Assembly: GCA_032716605.1 (NCBI GenBank)
Contig: JAVRFV010002311.1
Location: forward strand, 3,201,572-3,265,571
Length of the DNA: 64,000 nucleotides
Direction: 5' to 3'
Source of the DNA: Paralithodes platypus
Lineage: Eukaryota > Arthropoda > Malacostraca > Decapoda > Lithodidae
Shown: positions 35,201-46,427 of the stretch, piece after piece
Layout of the letters: every line of letters begins with the position of its first letter
How positions within the stretch are numbered: the stretch's first letter is position 1
The notes under the pieces: generated by a model
The model's input: the letters and a program-made list of their open reading frames with translations, nothing else
Database searches by the model: none
What the model was told of the DNA's origin: nothing
Position numbers and translations under genes: made by a program

Positions 35201-38200
35201 AGGTTTAGGCGAGGTTAGGTTAGGTTAGGTGAGGTTTAGGCGAGGTTAGGTTAGGTTAGGTGAGGTTTAGGCGAGGTTAGGTTAGGTTAGGTGAGGTTTA
35301 GGCGAGGTTAGGTTAGGTTAGGTGAGGTTTAGGCGAGGTTAGGTTAGGTTAGGTGAGGTTTAGGCGAGGTTAGGTTAGGTTAGGTGAGGTTTAGGCGAGG
35401 TTAGGTTAGGTTAGGTGAGGTTTAGGCGAGGTTAGGTTAGGTTAGGTGAGGTTTAGGCGAGGTTAGGTTAGGTTAGGTGAGGTTTAGGCGAGGTTAGGTT
35501 AGGTTAGGTGAGGTTTAGGCGAGGTTAGGTTAGGTTAGGTGAGGTTTAGGCGAGGTTAGGTTAGGTTAGGTGAGGTTTAGGCGAGGTTAGGTTAGGTTAG
35601 GTGAGGTTTAGGCGAGGTTAGGTTAGGTTAGGTGAGGTTTAGGCGAGGTTAGGTTAGGTTAGGTGAGGTTTAGGCGAGGTTAGGTTAGGTTAGGTGAGGT
35701 TTAGGCGAGGTTAGGTTAGGTTAGGTGAGGTTTAGGCGAGGTTAGGTTAGGTTAGGTGAGGTTTAGGCGAGGTTAGGTTAGGTTAGGTGAGGTTTAGGCG
35801 AGGTTAGGTTAGGTTAGGTGAGGTTTAGGCGAGGTTAGGTTAGGTTAGGTGAGGTTTAGGCGAGGTTAGGTTAGGTTAGGTGAGGTTTAGGCGAGGTTAG
35901 GTTAGGTTAGGTGAGGTTTAGGCGAGGTTAGGTTAGGTTAGGTGAGGTTTAGGCGAGGTTAGGTTAGGTTAGGTGAGGTTTAGGCGAGGTTAGGTTAGGT
36001 TAGGTGAGGTTTAGGCGAGGTTAGGTTAGGTTAGGTGAGGTTTAGGCGAGGTTAGGTTAGGTTAGGTGAGGTTTAGGCGAGGTTAGGTTAGGTTAGGTGA
36101 GGTTTAGGCGAGGTTAGGTTAGGTTAGGTGAGGTTTAGGCGAGGTTAGGTTAGGTTAGGTGAGGTTTAGGCGAGGTTAGGTTAGGTTAGGTGAGGTTTAG
36201 GCGAGGTTAGGTTAGGTTAGGTGAGGTTTAGGCGAGGTTAGGTTAGGTTAGGTGAGGTTTAGGCGAGGTTAGGTTAGGTTAGGTGAGGTTTAGGCGAGGT
36301 TTAGGTTAGGTTAGGTTAGGTGAGGTTTAGGCGAGGTTAGGTTAGGTTAGGTGAGGTTTAGGCGAGGTTAGGTTAGGTTAGGTGAGGTTTAGGCGAGGTT
36401 AGGTTAGGTTAGGTGAGGTTTAGGCGAGGTTAGGTTAGGTTAGGTGAGGTTTAGGCGAGGTTAGGTTAGGTTAGGTGAGGTTTAGGCGAGGTTAGGTTAG
36501 GTTAGGTGAGGTTTAGGCGAGGTTAGGTTAGGTTAGGTGAGGTTTAGGCGAGGTTAGGTTAGGTTAGGTGAGGTTTAGGCGAGGTTAGGTTAGGTTAGGT
36601 GAGGTTTAGGCGAGGTTAGGTTAGGTTAGGTGAGGTTTAGGCGAGGTTAGGTTAGGTTAGGTGAGGTTTAGGCGAGGTTAGGTTAGGTTAGGTGAGGTTT
36701 AGGCGAGGTTAGGTTAGGTTAGGTGAGGTTTAGGCGAGGTTAGGTTAGGTTAGGTGAGGTTTAGGCGAGGTTAGGTTAGGTTAGGTGAGGTTTAGGCGAG
36801 GTTAGGTTAGGTTAGGTGAGGTTTAGGCGAGGTTAGGTTAGGTTAGGTGAGGTTTAGGCGAGGTTAGGTTAGGTTAGGTGAGGTTTAGGCGAGGTTAGGT
36901 TAGGTTAGGTGAGGTTTAGGCGAGGTTAGGTTAGGTTAGGTTAGGTTAGGTGAGTTAGGCGAGGTTAGGTTAGGTTAGGTGAGTTTAGGCGAGGTTAGGT
37001 TAGGTTAGGTGAGGTTTAGGCGAGGTTAGGTTAGGTTAGGTGAGGTTTAGGCGAGGTTAGGTTAGGTTAGGTGAGGTTTAGGCGAGGTTAGGTTAGGTTA
37101 GGTGAGGTTTAGGCGAGGTTAGGTTAGGTTTGGTGAGGTTTAGGCGAGGTTAGGTTAGGTTAGGTGAGGTTTAGGCGAGGTTAGGTTAGGTTAGGTGAGG
37201 TTTAGGCGAGGTTAGGTTAGGTTAGGTTAGGTGAGGTTTAGGCGAGGTTAGGTTAGGTTAGGTGAGGTTTAGGCGAGGTTAGGTTAGGTTAGGTGAGGTT
37301 TAGGCGAGGTTAGGTTAGGTTAGGTGAGGTTTAGGCGAGGTTAGGTTAGGTTAGGTGAGGTTTAGGCGAGGTTAGGTTAGGCGAGGTTAGGTTAGGTTAG
37401 GTGAGGTTTAGGCGAGGTTAGGTTAGGTTTAGTGAGGTTTAGGCGAGGTTTGGGTAGGTTAGGTGAGGTTTAGGCGAGGTTAGGTTAGGTTAGGTGAGGT
37501 TTAGGCAGGTTTAGGTTAGGTTAGGTGAGGTTTAGGCGAGGTTAGGTTAGGTTAGGTGAGGTTTAGGCGAGGTTAGGTTAGGTTAGGTGAGGTTTAGGCG
37601 AGGTTAGGTTAGGTTAGGTGAGGTTTAGGCGAGGTTAGGTTAGGTTAGGTGAGGTTTAGGCGAGGTTAGGTTAGGTTAGGTGAGGTTTAGGCGAGGTTAG
37701 GTTAGGTTAGGTGAGGTTTAGGCGAGGTTAGGTTAGGTTAGGTGAGGTTTAGGCGAGGTTAGGTTAGGTTAGGTGAGGTTTAGGCGAGGTTAGGTTAGGT
37801 TAGGTGAGGTTTAGGCGAGGTTAGGTTAGGTTAGGTGAGGTTTAGGCGAGGTTAGGTTAGGTTAGGTGAGGTTTAGGCGAGGTTAGGTTAGGTTAGGTGA
37901 GGTTTAGGCGAGGTTAGGTTAGGTTAGGTGAGGTTTAGGCGAGGTTAGGTTAGGTTAGGTGAGGTTTAGGCGAGGTTAGGTTAGGTTAGGTGAGGTTTAG
38001 GCGAGGTTAGGTTAGGTTAGGTGAGGTTTAGGCGAGGTTAGGTTAGGTTAGGTGAGGTTTAGGCGAGGTTAGGTTAGGTTAGGTGAGGTTTAGGCGAGGT
38101 TAGGTTAGGTTAGGTGAGGTTTAGGCGAGGTTAGGTTAGGTTAGGTGAGGTTTAGGCGAGGTTAGGTTAGGTTAGGTGAGGTTTAGGCGAGGTTAGGTTA

Positions 38201-39885
38201 GGTTAGGTGAGGTTTAGGCGAGGTTAGGTTAGGTTAGGTGAGGTTTAGGCGAGGTTAGGTTAGGTTAGGTGAGGTTTAGGCGAGGTTAGGTTAGGTTAGG
38301 TGAGGTTTAGGCGAGGTTAGGTTAGGTTAGGTGAGGTTTAGGCGAGGTTAGGTTAGGTTAGGTGAGGTTTAGGCGAGGTTAGGTTAGGTTAGGTGAGGTT
38401 TAGGCGAGGTTAGGTTAGGTTAGGTGAGGTTTAGGCGAGGTTAGGTTAGGTTAGGTGAGGTTTAGGCGAGGTTAGGTTAGGTTAGGTGAGGTTTAGGCGA
38501 GGTTAGGTTAGGTTAGGTGAGGTTTAGGCGAGGTTAGGTTAGGTTAGGTGAGGTTTAGGCGAGGTTAGGTTAGGTTAGGTGAGGTTTAGGCGAGGTTAGG
38601 TTAGGTTAGGTGAGGTTTAGGCGAGGTTAGGTTAGGTTAGGTGAGGTTTAGAAAGAGGTTAGGTAAGGTTAGGTGAGGTTTAGGCGACGTTAGGTTAGGT
38701 TAGGTGAGGTTTAGGCGAGGTTAGGTTAGGTTAGGTGAGGTTTAGGCGAGGTTAGGTTAGGTTAGGTGAGGTTTAGGCGAGGTTAGGTTAGGTTAGGTGA
38801 GGTTTAGGCGAGGTTAGGTTAGGTTAGGTTAGGTGAGGTTTAGGCGAGGTTAGGTTAGGTTAGGTGAGGTTTAGGCGAGGTTAGGTTAGGTTAGGTGAGG
38901 TTTAGGCGAGGTTAGGTTAGGTTAGGTGAGGTTTAGGCGAGGTTAGGTTAGGTTAGGTGAGGTTTAGGCGAGGTTAGGTTAGGTTAGGTGAGGTTTAGGC
39001 GAGGTTAGGTTAGGTTAGGTGAGGTTTAGGCGAGGTTAGGTTAGGTTAGGTTAGGTTAGGTTAGGTGAGGTTTAGGCGAGGTTAGGTTAGGTTGGTGAGG
39101 TTTAGGCGAGGTTAGGTTAGGTTAGGTGAGGTTTAGGGAGGTTAGGTTAGGTTAGGTGAGGTTTAGGCGAGGTTAGGTTAGGTTAGGTGAGGTTTAGGTG
39201 AGTTAGGTGAGGTTTAGGCGAGGTTAGGTTAGGTTAGGTTAGGTTTAGGTTAGGTGAGGTTTAGGCGAGGAGGTTAGGTTAGGTTAGGTGAGGTTTAGGC
39301 GAGGTTAGGTTAGGTTAGGTGAGGTTTAGGCGAGGTTAGGTTGGTTAGGTTAGGTGAGGTTTAGGAGGTTAGGTTAGGTTAGGTGAGGTTTAGGCGAGGT
39401 TAGGTTAGGTTAGGTGAGGTTTAGGCGAGGTTAGGTTAGGTTAGGTGAGGTTTAGGCGAGGTTAGGTTAGGTTAGGTGAGGTTTAGGCGAGGTTAGGTTA
39501 GGTTAGGTGAGGTTTAGGCGAGGTTAGGTTAGGTTAGGTGAGGTTTAGGCGAGGTTAGGTTAGGTTAGGTGAGGTTTAGGCGAGGTTAGGTTAGGTTAGG
39601 TGAGGTTTAGGCGGCGTTAGGTTAGGTGAGGTTTAGGCGAGGTTAGGTTAGGTTAGGTGAGGTTTAGGCGAGGTTAGGTTAGGTTAGGTGAGGTTTAGGC
39701 GAGGTTAGGTTAGGTTAGGTGAGGTTTAGGTGAGGTTAGGTTAGGTTAGGTGAGGTTTTGGCTGTGAACCTCCTCATAATTACGACAAATTCACGATGAT
39801 CTGGCCTTTACAGTAGCCTCTACTTATGTCTATTAAACTCTATCATGTCTATAGAGTCTCTGGATAGCGTAGAATTGATTATTAA

Positions 39886-41477
39886 CCCTCTCCGACATAT
39901 GACGCGATTTTGAGCCTATTGGGGATACTTTAAAGCCTTTGTTACCATCAGGGGTATTTAGAAACCTTTAGTTTAGTTACTTCAACCTCTGCAGTTGTCT
40001 TTGAGTTAGCTGTGTTGAGCCTATTGGGGATACTTTAAAGCCTTTGTTACCATCAGGGGTATTTAGAAACCTTTAGTTTAGTTACTTCAACCTCTGCAGT
40101 TGTCTTTGAGTTAGCTGTGTTGAGCCTATTGGGGATACTTTAAAGCCTTTGTTACCATCAGGGGTATTTAGAAACCTTTAGTTTAGTTACTTCAACCTCT
40201 GCAGTTGTCTTTGAGTTAGCTGTGTTGAGCCTATTGGGGATACTTTAAAGCCTTTGTTACCATCAGGGGTATTTAGAAACCTTTAGTTTAGTTACTTCAA
40301 CCTCTGCAGTTGTCTTTGAGTTAGCTGTGTTGAGCCTATTGGGGATACTTTAAAGCCTTTGTTACCATCAGGGGTATTTAGAAACCTTTAGTTTAGTTAC
40401 TTCAACCTCTGCAGTTGTCTTTGAGTTAGCTGTGTTGAGCCTATTGGGGATACTTTAAAGCCTTTGTTACCATCAGGGGTATTTATAAACCTTTAGTTTA
40501 GTTACTTCAACCTTTGCAGTTGTCTTTGAGTTAGCTGTGTTGAGCCTATTGGGGATACTTTAAAGCCTTTGTTACCATCAGGGGTATTTAGAAACCTTTA
40601 GTTTAGTTACTTCAACCTCTGCAGTTGTCTTTGAGTTAGCTGTGTTGAGCCTATTGGGGATACTTTAAAGCCTTTGTTACCATCAGGGGTATTTAGAAAC
40701 CTTTAGTTTAGTTACTTCAACCTCTGCAGTTGTCTTTGAGTTAGCTGTGTTGAGCCTATTGGGGATACTTTAAAGCCTTTGTTACCATCAGGGGTATTTA
40801 GAAACCTTTAGTTTAGTTACTTCAACCTCTGCAGTTGTCTTTGAGTTAGCTGTGTTGAGCCTATTGGGGATACTTTAAAGCCTTTGTTACCATCAGGGGT
40901 ATTTAGAAACCTTTAGTTTAGTTACTTCAACCTTTGCAGTTGTCTTTGAGTTAGCTGTGTTGAGCCTATTGGGGATACTTTAAAGCCTTTGTTACCATCA
41001 GGGGTATTTAGAAACCTTTAGTTTAGTTACTTCAACCTCTGCAGTTGTCTTTGAGTTAGCTGTGTTGAGCCTATTAGGGATACTTTAAAGCCTTTGTTAC
41101 CATCAGGGGTATTTAGAAACCTTTAGTTTAGTTACTTCAACCTCTGCAGTTGTCTTTGAGTTAGCTGTGTTGAGCCTCTTGGGGATACTTTAAAGCCTTT
41201 GTTACCATCAGGGGTATTTAGAAACCTTTAGTTTAGTTACTTCAACCTCTGCAGTTGTCTTTGAGTTAGCTGTGTTGAGCCTATTGGGGATACTTTAAAG
41301 CCTTTGTTACCATCAGGGGTATTTAGAAACCTTTAGTTTAGTTACTTCAACCTCTGCAGTTGTCTTTGAGTTAGCTGTGGGCAGAAAACTAATTTTGGAG
41401 AGGTAATTATAAGAGTGAGAGAACTCTATTTCGTATTGCTAATCTGGCAACCTCTGTGTCATATGAGTCTGAAGGGG
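39886..41477. mobile_element. TTAA-flanked short element with amplified core
   Basis: TTAA lies at both edges (39882-39885 and 41478-41481). The ends are inverted relative to each other: CCCTCTCCGACATATGACGC and, read in reverse from the right, CCCCTTCAGACTCATATGAC. Flank sequence on both sides of the internal array matches the single-copy element at 46197-46423. Removing 13 of the 14 internal 105-bp repeats leaves 227 bases, exactly the length of that relative. TTAA targets with CCC/GGG ends are the signature of piggyBac-type elements; assignment to piggyBac is inference, since no transposase is present. Confidence 0.8.
39910..41379 (+). repeat. 105-bp tandem array, 14 copies
   Basis: Fourteen consecutive 105-base units run from TTGAGCCTATTGGGG to GTTAGCTGTG, filling 1470 bases exactly. 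Units are nearly identical, with only a few single-base changes (for example near 40485, 40514, 41074 and 41177). The homologous single unit at about 46217-46321 differs at many more positions, so the array expanded or was homogenised after the two elements diverged. No coding signal is seen. Confidence 0.96.
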
Positions 41478-41481
41478 TTAA

Positions 41482-42091
41482 TAGCGTTATTAGTACAAGG
41501 TACGGAGTATTACGAATTAATGGGGACCCTCTCATTTTCCTTTGCGATCGTTCTGCCATCTGTCGAACGCGCGGCTCACTATTTTCAGATTTGTAGCGTG
41601 TTTCTTTCCACTCTATCCTTCTGTACTCCTCTATCCTTCTGTACTCCTCTATGGTTCGGTGATATAGTTAGAATCCTATCAATTGCTGGAGGCCCTTTTT
41701 AACCTGAATAAAATCGTCTAAGGGGAGGAAGACCGTTTTTCCGGACCCCCTTCTCCCTCATGTTTAGCCCCATTAGTTTTTAGATGCTAAGATGTTTGCC
41801 CCATTAGTAAGTCGAGTTTAAGACCTTTCACCCCATTTCGTCGTCAATATTTAGACCTTTCGTGCTATTTAGGTGTCGATTTTTCCCCTGGCGAACGATA
41901 GTGAACCTGTAATGTTGGATGAACATGAAACTAGAAAATAAATTTATAAATGAAAAAAAAATTGCCAAAAAATGAACCTGTCCAATCCCCGTCGCTCTCT
42001 CTTACACACTCTCTCTCTCTCTCTCTCTCATAAGTGAACGATTCCGACATGTTGATATAATATTATGAAACTACCTATTGAATTGACTCGA
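41482..42091. other. Noncoding region with repeat D copy 2
   Basis: It includes repeat D at about 41720-41895, with AAGACCGTTTTTCCGGACCC, CCTTTCACCCCATTTCG and ATTTAGACCTTTCGTGCT, inverted relative to 42365-43022. A CT microsatellite lies at 42009-42029. A 95-codon open frame at 41415-41702 overlaps the end of the TTAA element, has no known motif and is not called. Confidence 0.6.
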
Positions 42092-42172
42092 ACGAGACGG
42101 CCGGTTCAAAGTTTCGAAACGAAACGGCCGGTTCAAAGTTTCGAAACGAGACGGCCGGTTCAAAGTTTCGAA
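42092..42172 (+). repeat. 27-bp minisatellite, 3 copies
   Basis: Three consecutive 27-base units contain CGGCCGGTTCAAAGTTTCG. The middle copy has ACGAAAC in place of ACGAGAC. Confidence 0.92.
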
Positions 42173-42289
42173 GCCCCGTAAAAGTTTGTTCAGGCGGTCA
42201 GTTACTAGCGAGTGTCGGCGAGGAGTGGTTGGTTCATGGGGTTTAAGGCCAGATTCCCCCCCCCCCCAAGAATAATGTATATATATAAT

Positions 42290-43030
42290 TTTGTTTAAGA
42301 TTTGTTTTTTAATTCTTTATTGTTTTCCTCCTTAAACCTGCATCAATCTTCTAATACCTCCCAATCGGATAATTTAGTGTAATTTTCGGTAGAAAAATTA
42401 TCCGGCCAGAGGCCGGTTCCTCTTCAATAGCAGGCTCGCTTGCGCTCGCCAGCAAACAAGACTCCTAAATGGCACCAAATATGCGGCAATCTTCAAACTA
42501 GTGGAGCGAATGTCCTGGTGGATCATATATATGCTTTCACTAATTTCATTGGAAGTGTTTGGTGTTGTGGTGAAATTAATGAAAAATAAACTAATTGGGC
42601 TAAGCATGAGGGCGAAGGGAATAGATCCTCCCCCTTCAAACATCTCGCTGCCTCCTTTGTATTGGTAAGTTAATTGACTTTTGTTTTGCAATCAAGGGGA
42701 GACCGACCGTTTGTTTGGTCTATTAATTCATATATTCATATATTTTGTTTATAGTTTCCTCGCTAGACCTCCATCAAGCTTAGAAAAACAACCCCTAGAC
42801 CCCCCTTCAAGATAAATTTGTACATTTTTCGGTAGAAAAATTTCCCGGCCAAAGGCCGGTTCCTCTTAAAATTGCAGGCTCGCTATCGCTCACCAGGAAA
42901 TAAGAGACACCTAAATGGCACGAAAGTTCTTCAAATTTACAACGAAATAGGGCGAAAGGTGTTAAAAATGGGGTAAGCATGAGGGAGGAGGAGGTCCAGA
43001 AAAACGGTCTGCCTCCCCCCTTAAGGTGCA
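42290..43030 (-). repeat. Repeat D, two direct copies
   Basis: Two divergent direct copies (about 42290-42625 and 42740-43022) share TTTTCGGTAGAAAAATT, GCCGGTTCCTCTT, GCAGGCTCGCT, CCTAAATGGCAC and GTAAGCATGAGGG-like words. They are inverted relative to 41720-41895 and 12640-12775. Open frames of 83-97 codons inside them have no recognisable product. Confidence 0.6.
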
Positions 43031-43629
43031 GTAGGGCCGGTACACTTAAATGGAGGGATAACCTAATTATTCCTCACGAAATAATAGCTAGGTCTAGTAT
43101 ATACTCTTTATTATGTGTATTATTACTGCAGTGGCTATTGTTGATCCCAGACAATCGGGTAACGTTCAACAAGACTACATCGGCCTTAATTACCATGTTT
43201 TGGGTTTTGTTTTTTCTTCATGGAATATAGTGTTTCATTGTTGTTTTTCATGGTTTGAGTGGAGGATTTGCATTAACTTACCCATTATCCATCAATCTGA
43301 AGATACGGAGTCATATCGCGCCATATATTGGGTGAATCGCGCTTTTACAGTAGGTAAGGGAAATTGTGGGGTACATTGGATACACGATGCATTGCCCCTC
43401 CCTCACCCCCCTTGATTTATTGTCATCCTCATATATGTAGATCTGTAAGGGGGCAAAAAACAGGTTGCCGGTATTTAGTTTTTGTGAGTAACGCTCACGC
43501 CATTTATAGGGTGAATCGCACTCTCCGCATCTTTCAAAGCAAGAAGAAGAGTCAAGTCGAAGGATTCATTGGGCGCAATGCTTTGTTTACGGTCGGGACT
43601 TCTGTTCGTGTTATTTTTCGGTGTAATTG
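43031..43629. other. Noncoding stretch
   Basis: No gene is recognised. Open frames of about 100 codons overlap each other and lack motifs. A short phrase (CATATATTGGGTGAATCGC, near 43321) recurs in altered form near 43502. Confidence 0.5.
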
Positions 43630-43772
43630 GGTTTTTTCAAGTGTCGATAATGAAATTCCTCCATGCGGACTATAATGAGAAAAATATGGCGAGTCGAATG
43701 GTCCCTATTTTCCCTAATAAATTGTTTCTAATAGGGCGGATGTAGTGCCCTTGCAGATTATCAATTTTAGCT
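43630..43772 (+). repeat. Dispersed repeat family B, second-part copy
   Basis: It matches about 1105-1238: TCCTCCATGCGGA, then GAGAAAAATATGGCGA and TTTCCCTAATAAATTGTTTCT. The upstream part of family B is absent here. Confidence 0.65.
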
Positions 43773-43967
43773 AGTGGTCCAGTCTATTGGGGAATGCCTG
43801 GTTCAAAGTAGAGGGTGGAGGACTTAATTAGTCTTTCTGTTACAGGGAGGATTACTTCGGCCCAGGCCAACTGATAGACTGGACGAATTAGACTGGTGTT
43901 TTATAGTTGTGTTGCAGTACGCCGCAGGTAGGCTGTGTTCCACACCTGGGTATTCTTTCTCTATTAA

Positions 43968-44227
43968 CCCCTTGAAGCTCTGATGCGTTTTAGCAGTTTA
44001 TTTTGGCTATCATTAGACGATTTTATGCAGCTTAGGAAGGATCTGTGGGTATTAATAGGGTAAATACTATCTCAATCAACCCTATGACTTCCAACGGGGC
44101 TGTTCGGCCAGGCAGCTTGGGGAACAACAACAACCCTTTGACTTCCATATACCGTTACTAATCTTAATAAAATTGTCCAATAGTAGCAAGAAAACAGAAC
44201 AGAAACGCGTAAAGGAACTTGAAAGGG
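43968..44227. mobile_element. TTAA-flanked short inverted-repeat element, 260 bp
   Basis: TTAA lies at 43964-43967 and 44228-44231. The left end reads CCCCTTGAAGCTC with GCGTTTTAG further in. The right end in reverse reads CCCTTTCAAGTTCC with GCGTTTCTG further in. The imperfect inverted ends and TTAA sites fit a piggyBac-like non-autonomous element. No protein is encoded. Confidence 0.65.
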
Positions 44228-44231
44228 TTAA

Positions 44232-44751
44232 GCACTAGTACTGGCACAACTATAAAAACCTGTTGAGATGAAGTCGGGCTTAGGACGCCTCAACGATTGT
44301 TAGAATGAGCTTAGGTGGGTGATGGTTGGTAGGTGTTTATTTGATCAGTGGTTAATTTGTCTATGCTTGATATTTGATTCATTATATTTGGCATTCATTG
44401 TTGGCATGTATTTACCGTAATTGTATTAACGTAATTTAAATCAGAGTTTTCTCTTCTTTGTGCAGCTCAGAAAGGATCCTCCTCAGTATTGCCATTCGGT
44501 ACTGAGTGTTGTTGATAGTTGTGGCTCAAGATATCTTTTCACCAAAACTAGGGGTTCCAGTTTTTGTATGGTTTGTATAACGGAACCAGTTGGGGGATTG
44601 TCTGCACCTTTGGTCCCCAGAGAGCCTGGAAGTTGCGAATGAGCTCTATTTTGTTGCGATAGGCTGTGTTACGAGTTGAGACTACGGAGGTGCTGAGTAT
44701 TTAATTGTCTGTTAGTCCGAGGACTAAAGCCTCTACTGTCAGTCGTAACAC
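44232..44751. other. Noncoding stretch, nothing recognised
   Basis: A 60-codon open frame at 44460-44642 has no recognisable motif. No RNA gene or repeat match within the window was noticed. Confidence 0.5.
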
Positions 44752-45375
44752 AACCTGTTACGAAAATTACATTTTAGTAGCATACTTTATATTAGGTTTT
44801 TCCGAGGGTTAACCCGTACAGCCCCAGCGACGCGCCTGACGCGTCGGCGATGTATGTAACGCACAGCCCCAGAGACGCGCCTGGCGCGTCACCCTAATTG
44901 CGCCGACCGTAACCTCAGGTGTAGCCACTCAAGAGGGCTCAGATTTGTATGGGAACTGTGTACGTATCCCACGCAACCGTGCCGATGGTTGAAAACTCTC
45001 AAAGTCCACGTGCGTGCGCGCGAGCGCGCAAAAACCTGTTTTTTTGGGATAATTGCCTTCAATTTTTTACTCTTATAAAATCCGTTTTCGGGGGCTCTGT
45101 AGGACCATTTTTTAAGCTTTTTGAGCGGTTTTTCGTGGTTTTTCCTTCATTCCTAACCCATTCGCTATTGTTTCTGGAATAAAACCATTTTTTGAAAACC
45201 GGCCGGGTTCTGGTGCGCAAACATTACAAAACTAGCCGGGGCTCCACGGGTTAAAACACAGTTTCATATGATCTTTAGAGCTGTCGATAACTGGAAGTAC
45301 CGTATTGACAACCTTGTTACGAAAAAGAAATGTTAGTACCATACTTTTGTATTAGGTTTTGCCGAGGGTTAATTA
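44752..45375 (+). repeat. Family A dimer split by an insertion
   Basis: The left part (44752-44812) and right part (45251-45375) together reproduce the two-unit structure of 1876-2100, including the CTGTCGATAACTGGAAGTAC linker. The interruption is the element at 44813-45250 and falls at a TTAA that is present, undivided, in the second unit at about 2071-2074. Confidence 0.75.
44813..45250. mobile_element. Nested TTAA-flanked piggyBac-like element, 438 bp
   Basis: The element is bounded by TTAA at 44809-44812 and 45251-45254. The left end is CCCGTACAGCCCCAGC; the right end in reverse is CCCGTGGAGCCCCGGC. The left third has two tandem phrases (CAGCCCCAGCGACGCGCCTG and CAGCCCCAGAGACGCGCCTG). 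TTAA duplication and CCC/GGG termini are hallmarks of piggyBac. No transposase is encoded; a 77-codon frame at 44949-45182 has no motif. Because it splits a family A repeat, it is younger than that repeat. Confidence 0.8.
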
Positions 45376-45479
45376 TGTGTTGGGAACCGCACTGTATACA
45401 AAAAACTTATTTGTCAGCATATTAAGTCAGACTATATTGTTTTACAGATGTCCTGCCCCCGAGGTCACTACGTTCACCC

Positions 45480-45965
45480 ACCATCCACCTCCGGGTAACT
45501 AGCGGGTGTCCAAGACGGCCCTGCTATCCCCGGCAGCCTTGTTGAGGGTGTTGTTGGCACCCTCAGGAAGGTGTCGGGGGGGGGTAGACTACTGTACTGA
45601 CTCAGGGCAGTAGACGGCAGTATTGTCCACTTGTAGTTGTCCGAGGGTTGGGTCCTGCAGGGTTCACCACACTCAACGCCTACACTAACCCCTAAATGTC
45701 GGCGAGCAACATAAGTCGAGTTAAATAAAGCTGGATTATGTGGCGGCGTTCGACATAGGTCGAGTGGCAATTTCAGCACGTAATGTTGCTGAGAGAGAGA
45801 GACAAGTGGTGGCAGGAGAGTAGCGAGCGTATGACTGCTCCAGACCACCGCGGCGAACCTACTGACACGAATCCCACCTCCCTCCTCCCTCTCTCACTCG
45901 CTATATACGGAATTGTATCGGGAAAGTGGCTAATTACATGCTTTTTGCACTCGCGTTGCACGGTT
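45480..45965 (-). repeat. Dispersed repeat family C, copy 2
   Basis: About 45690-45956 is the near-identical reverse complement of 10826-11100. The open frame 45474-45848 on the minus strand shares its first residues (MVWSSHTLA) with the frame in copy 1, then diverges. Beyond 45956 this copy continues with TGCACGGTTATTGC, showing what lay next to the repeat before the retrotransposon junction at 10825. Its class is unknown. Confidence 0.7.
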
Positions 45966-46196
45966 ATTGCAAGAAAACTAGCCATCATAAAAGGATCGTT
46001 ATGGTGTCATTCGAAAGCTCTGTTTATGCCCTTTCAGGGATAGATACTTGTTTTACGTTCTGGGTCTTATTTAGGCATGAAAATGATCACGTAAACAGCC
46101 CTATTTTGGCTAAAAACACCCCGCTGGGCGGTACATATAAATAAACCGCATAGGCCGCTCTTAAGGTGCTAAAGGTTACTATATGATCTATTTTAA

Positions 46197-46423
46197 CACT
46201 TTCACGCACAGGACGCTATTTGAGCCTATTCAGAGATACTTTAAAGCCTTTATGACTTTCAGGGGTGTTTAGAAACCTTTAGTTTAATTACTTCAACCTC
46301 TGCAGTTGTCTTTGAGTTAGCTGTGGGCAGAACAATAATTTTGGAGAGGTAATTAGAAAATTGAGAGAACTCTATTTCTGATTGCAAATCGGCAACCCAC
46401 GTGTCCAAAGGATAGCGAGAGGG
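46197..46423. mobile_element. TTAA-flanked short element, 227 bp, single core
   Basis: TTAA lies at 46193-46196 and 46424-46427. It contains one divergent copy of the 105-bp unit that is amplified at 39910-41379, and the same outer flanks (GGGCAGAA...ATTTTGGAGAGGTAATTA and GAGAGAACTCTATTTC). It is the unexpanded relative of 39886-41477. No coding sequence is present. Confidence 0.8.
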
Positions 46424-46427
46424 TTAA

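Larger units (their letters stand above)
13011..39760 (+). repeat. 31-bp telomere-like higher-order satellite, 26.7 kb
   Basis: The unit is 31 bases made of six blocks in fixed order: three GGTTA, one GGTGA, one six-base GGTTTA and one GGCGA. It repeats roughly 860 times in a single orientation with the G-rich strand on plus. The blocks are one-step variants of the arthropod telomere word TTAGG. Most units are identical. Scrambled or length-changed units cluster near 13240-13570, 22200-22470, 24230-24840, 25370-25580 and 39040-39370. The unit contains TAG and TGA words and its length is not a multiple of three, so no long open frame exists. The array is flanked by non-telomeric DNA on both sides and is therefore interstitial in this assembly. 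Confidence 0.97.

Noticed and set aside
13011..39760. CRISPR-like periodic array
   Set aside because: The repeats are directly contiguous with no unique spacers, and the window is eukaryotic. It is a satellite, as is the 33/34-bp array.
13011..39760. True chromosome-end telomere
   Set aside because: The array is flanked on both sides by other sequence, and most blocks are variants rather than exact TTAGG. Only three longer pure tracts occur.
41415..43675. Several 80-103 codon open frames
   Set aside because: They lie in dispersed repeat families B and D or across a TTAA-element border, have overlapping alternatives and show no known domains.
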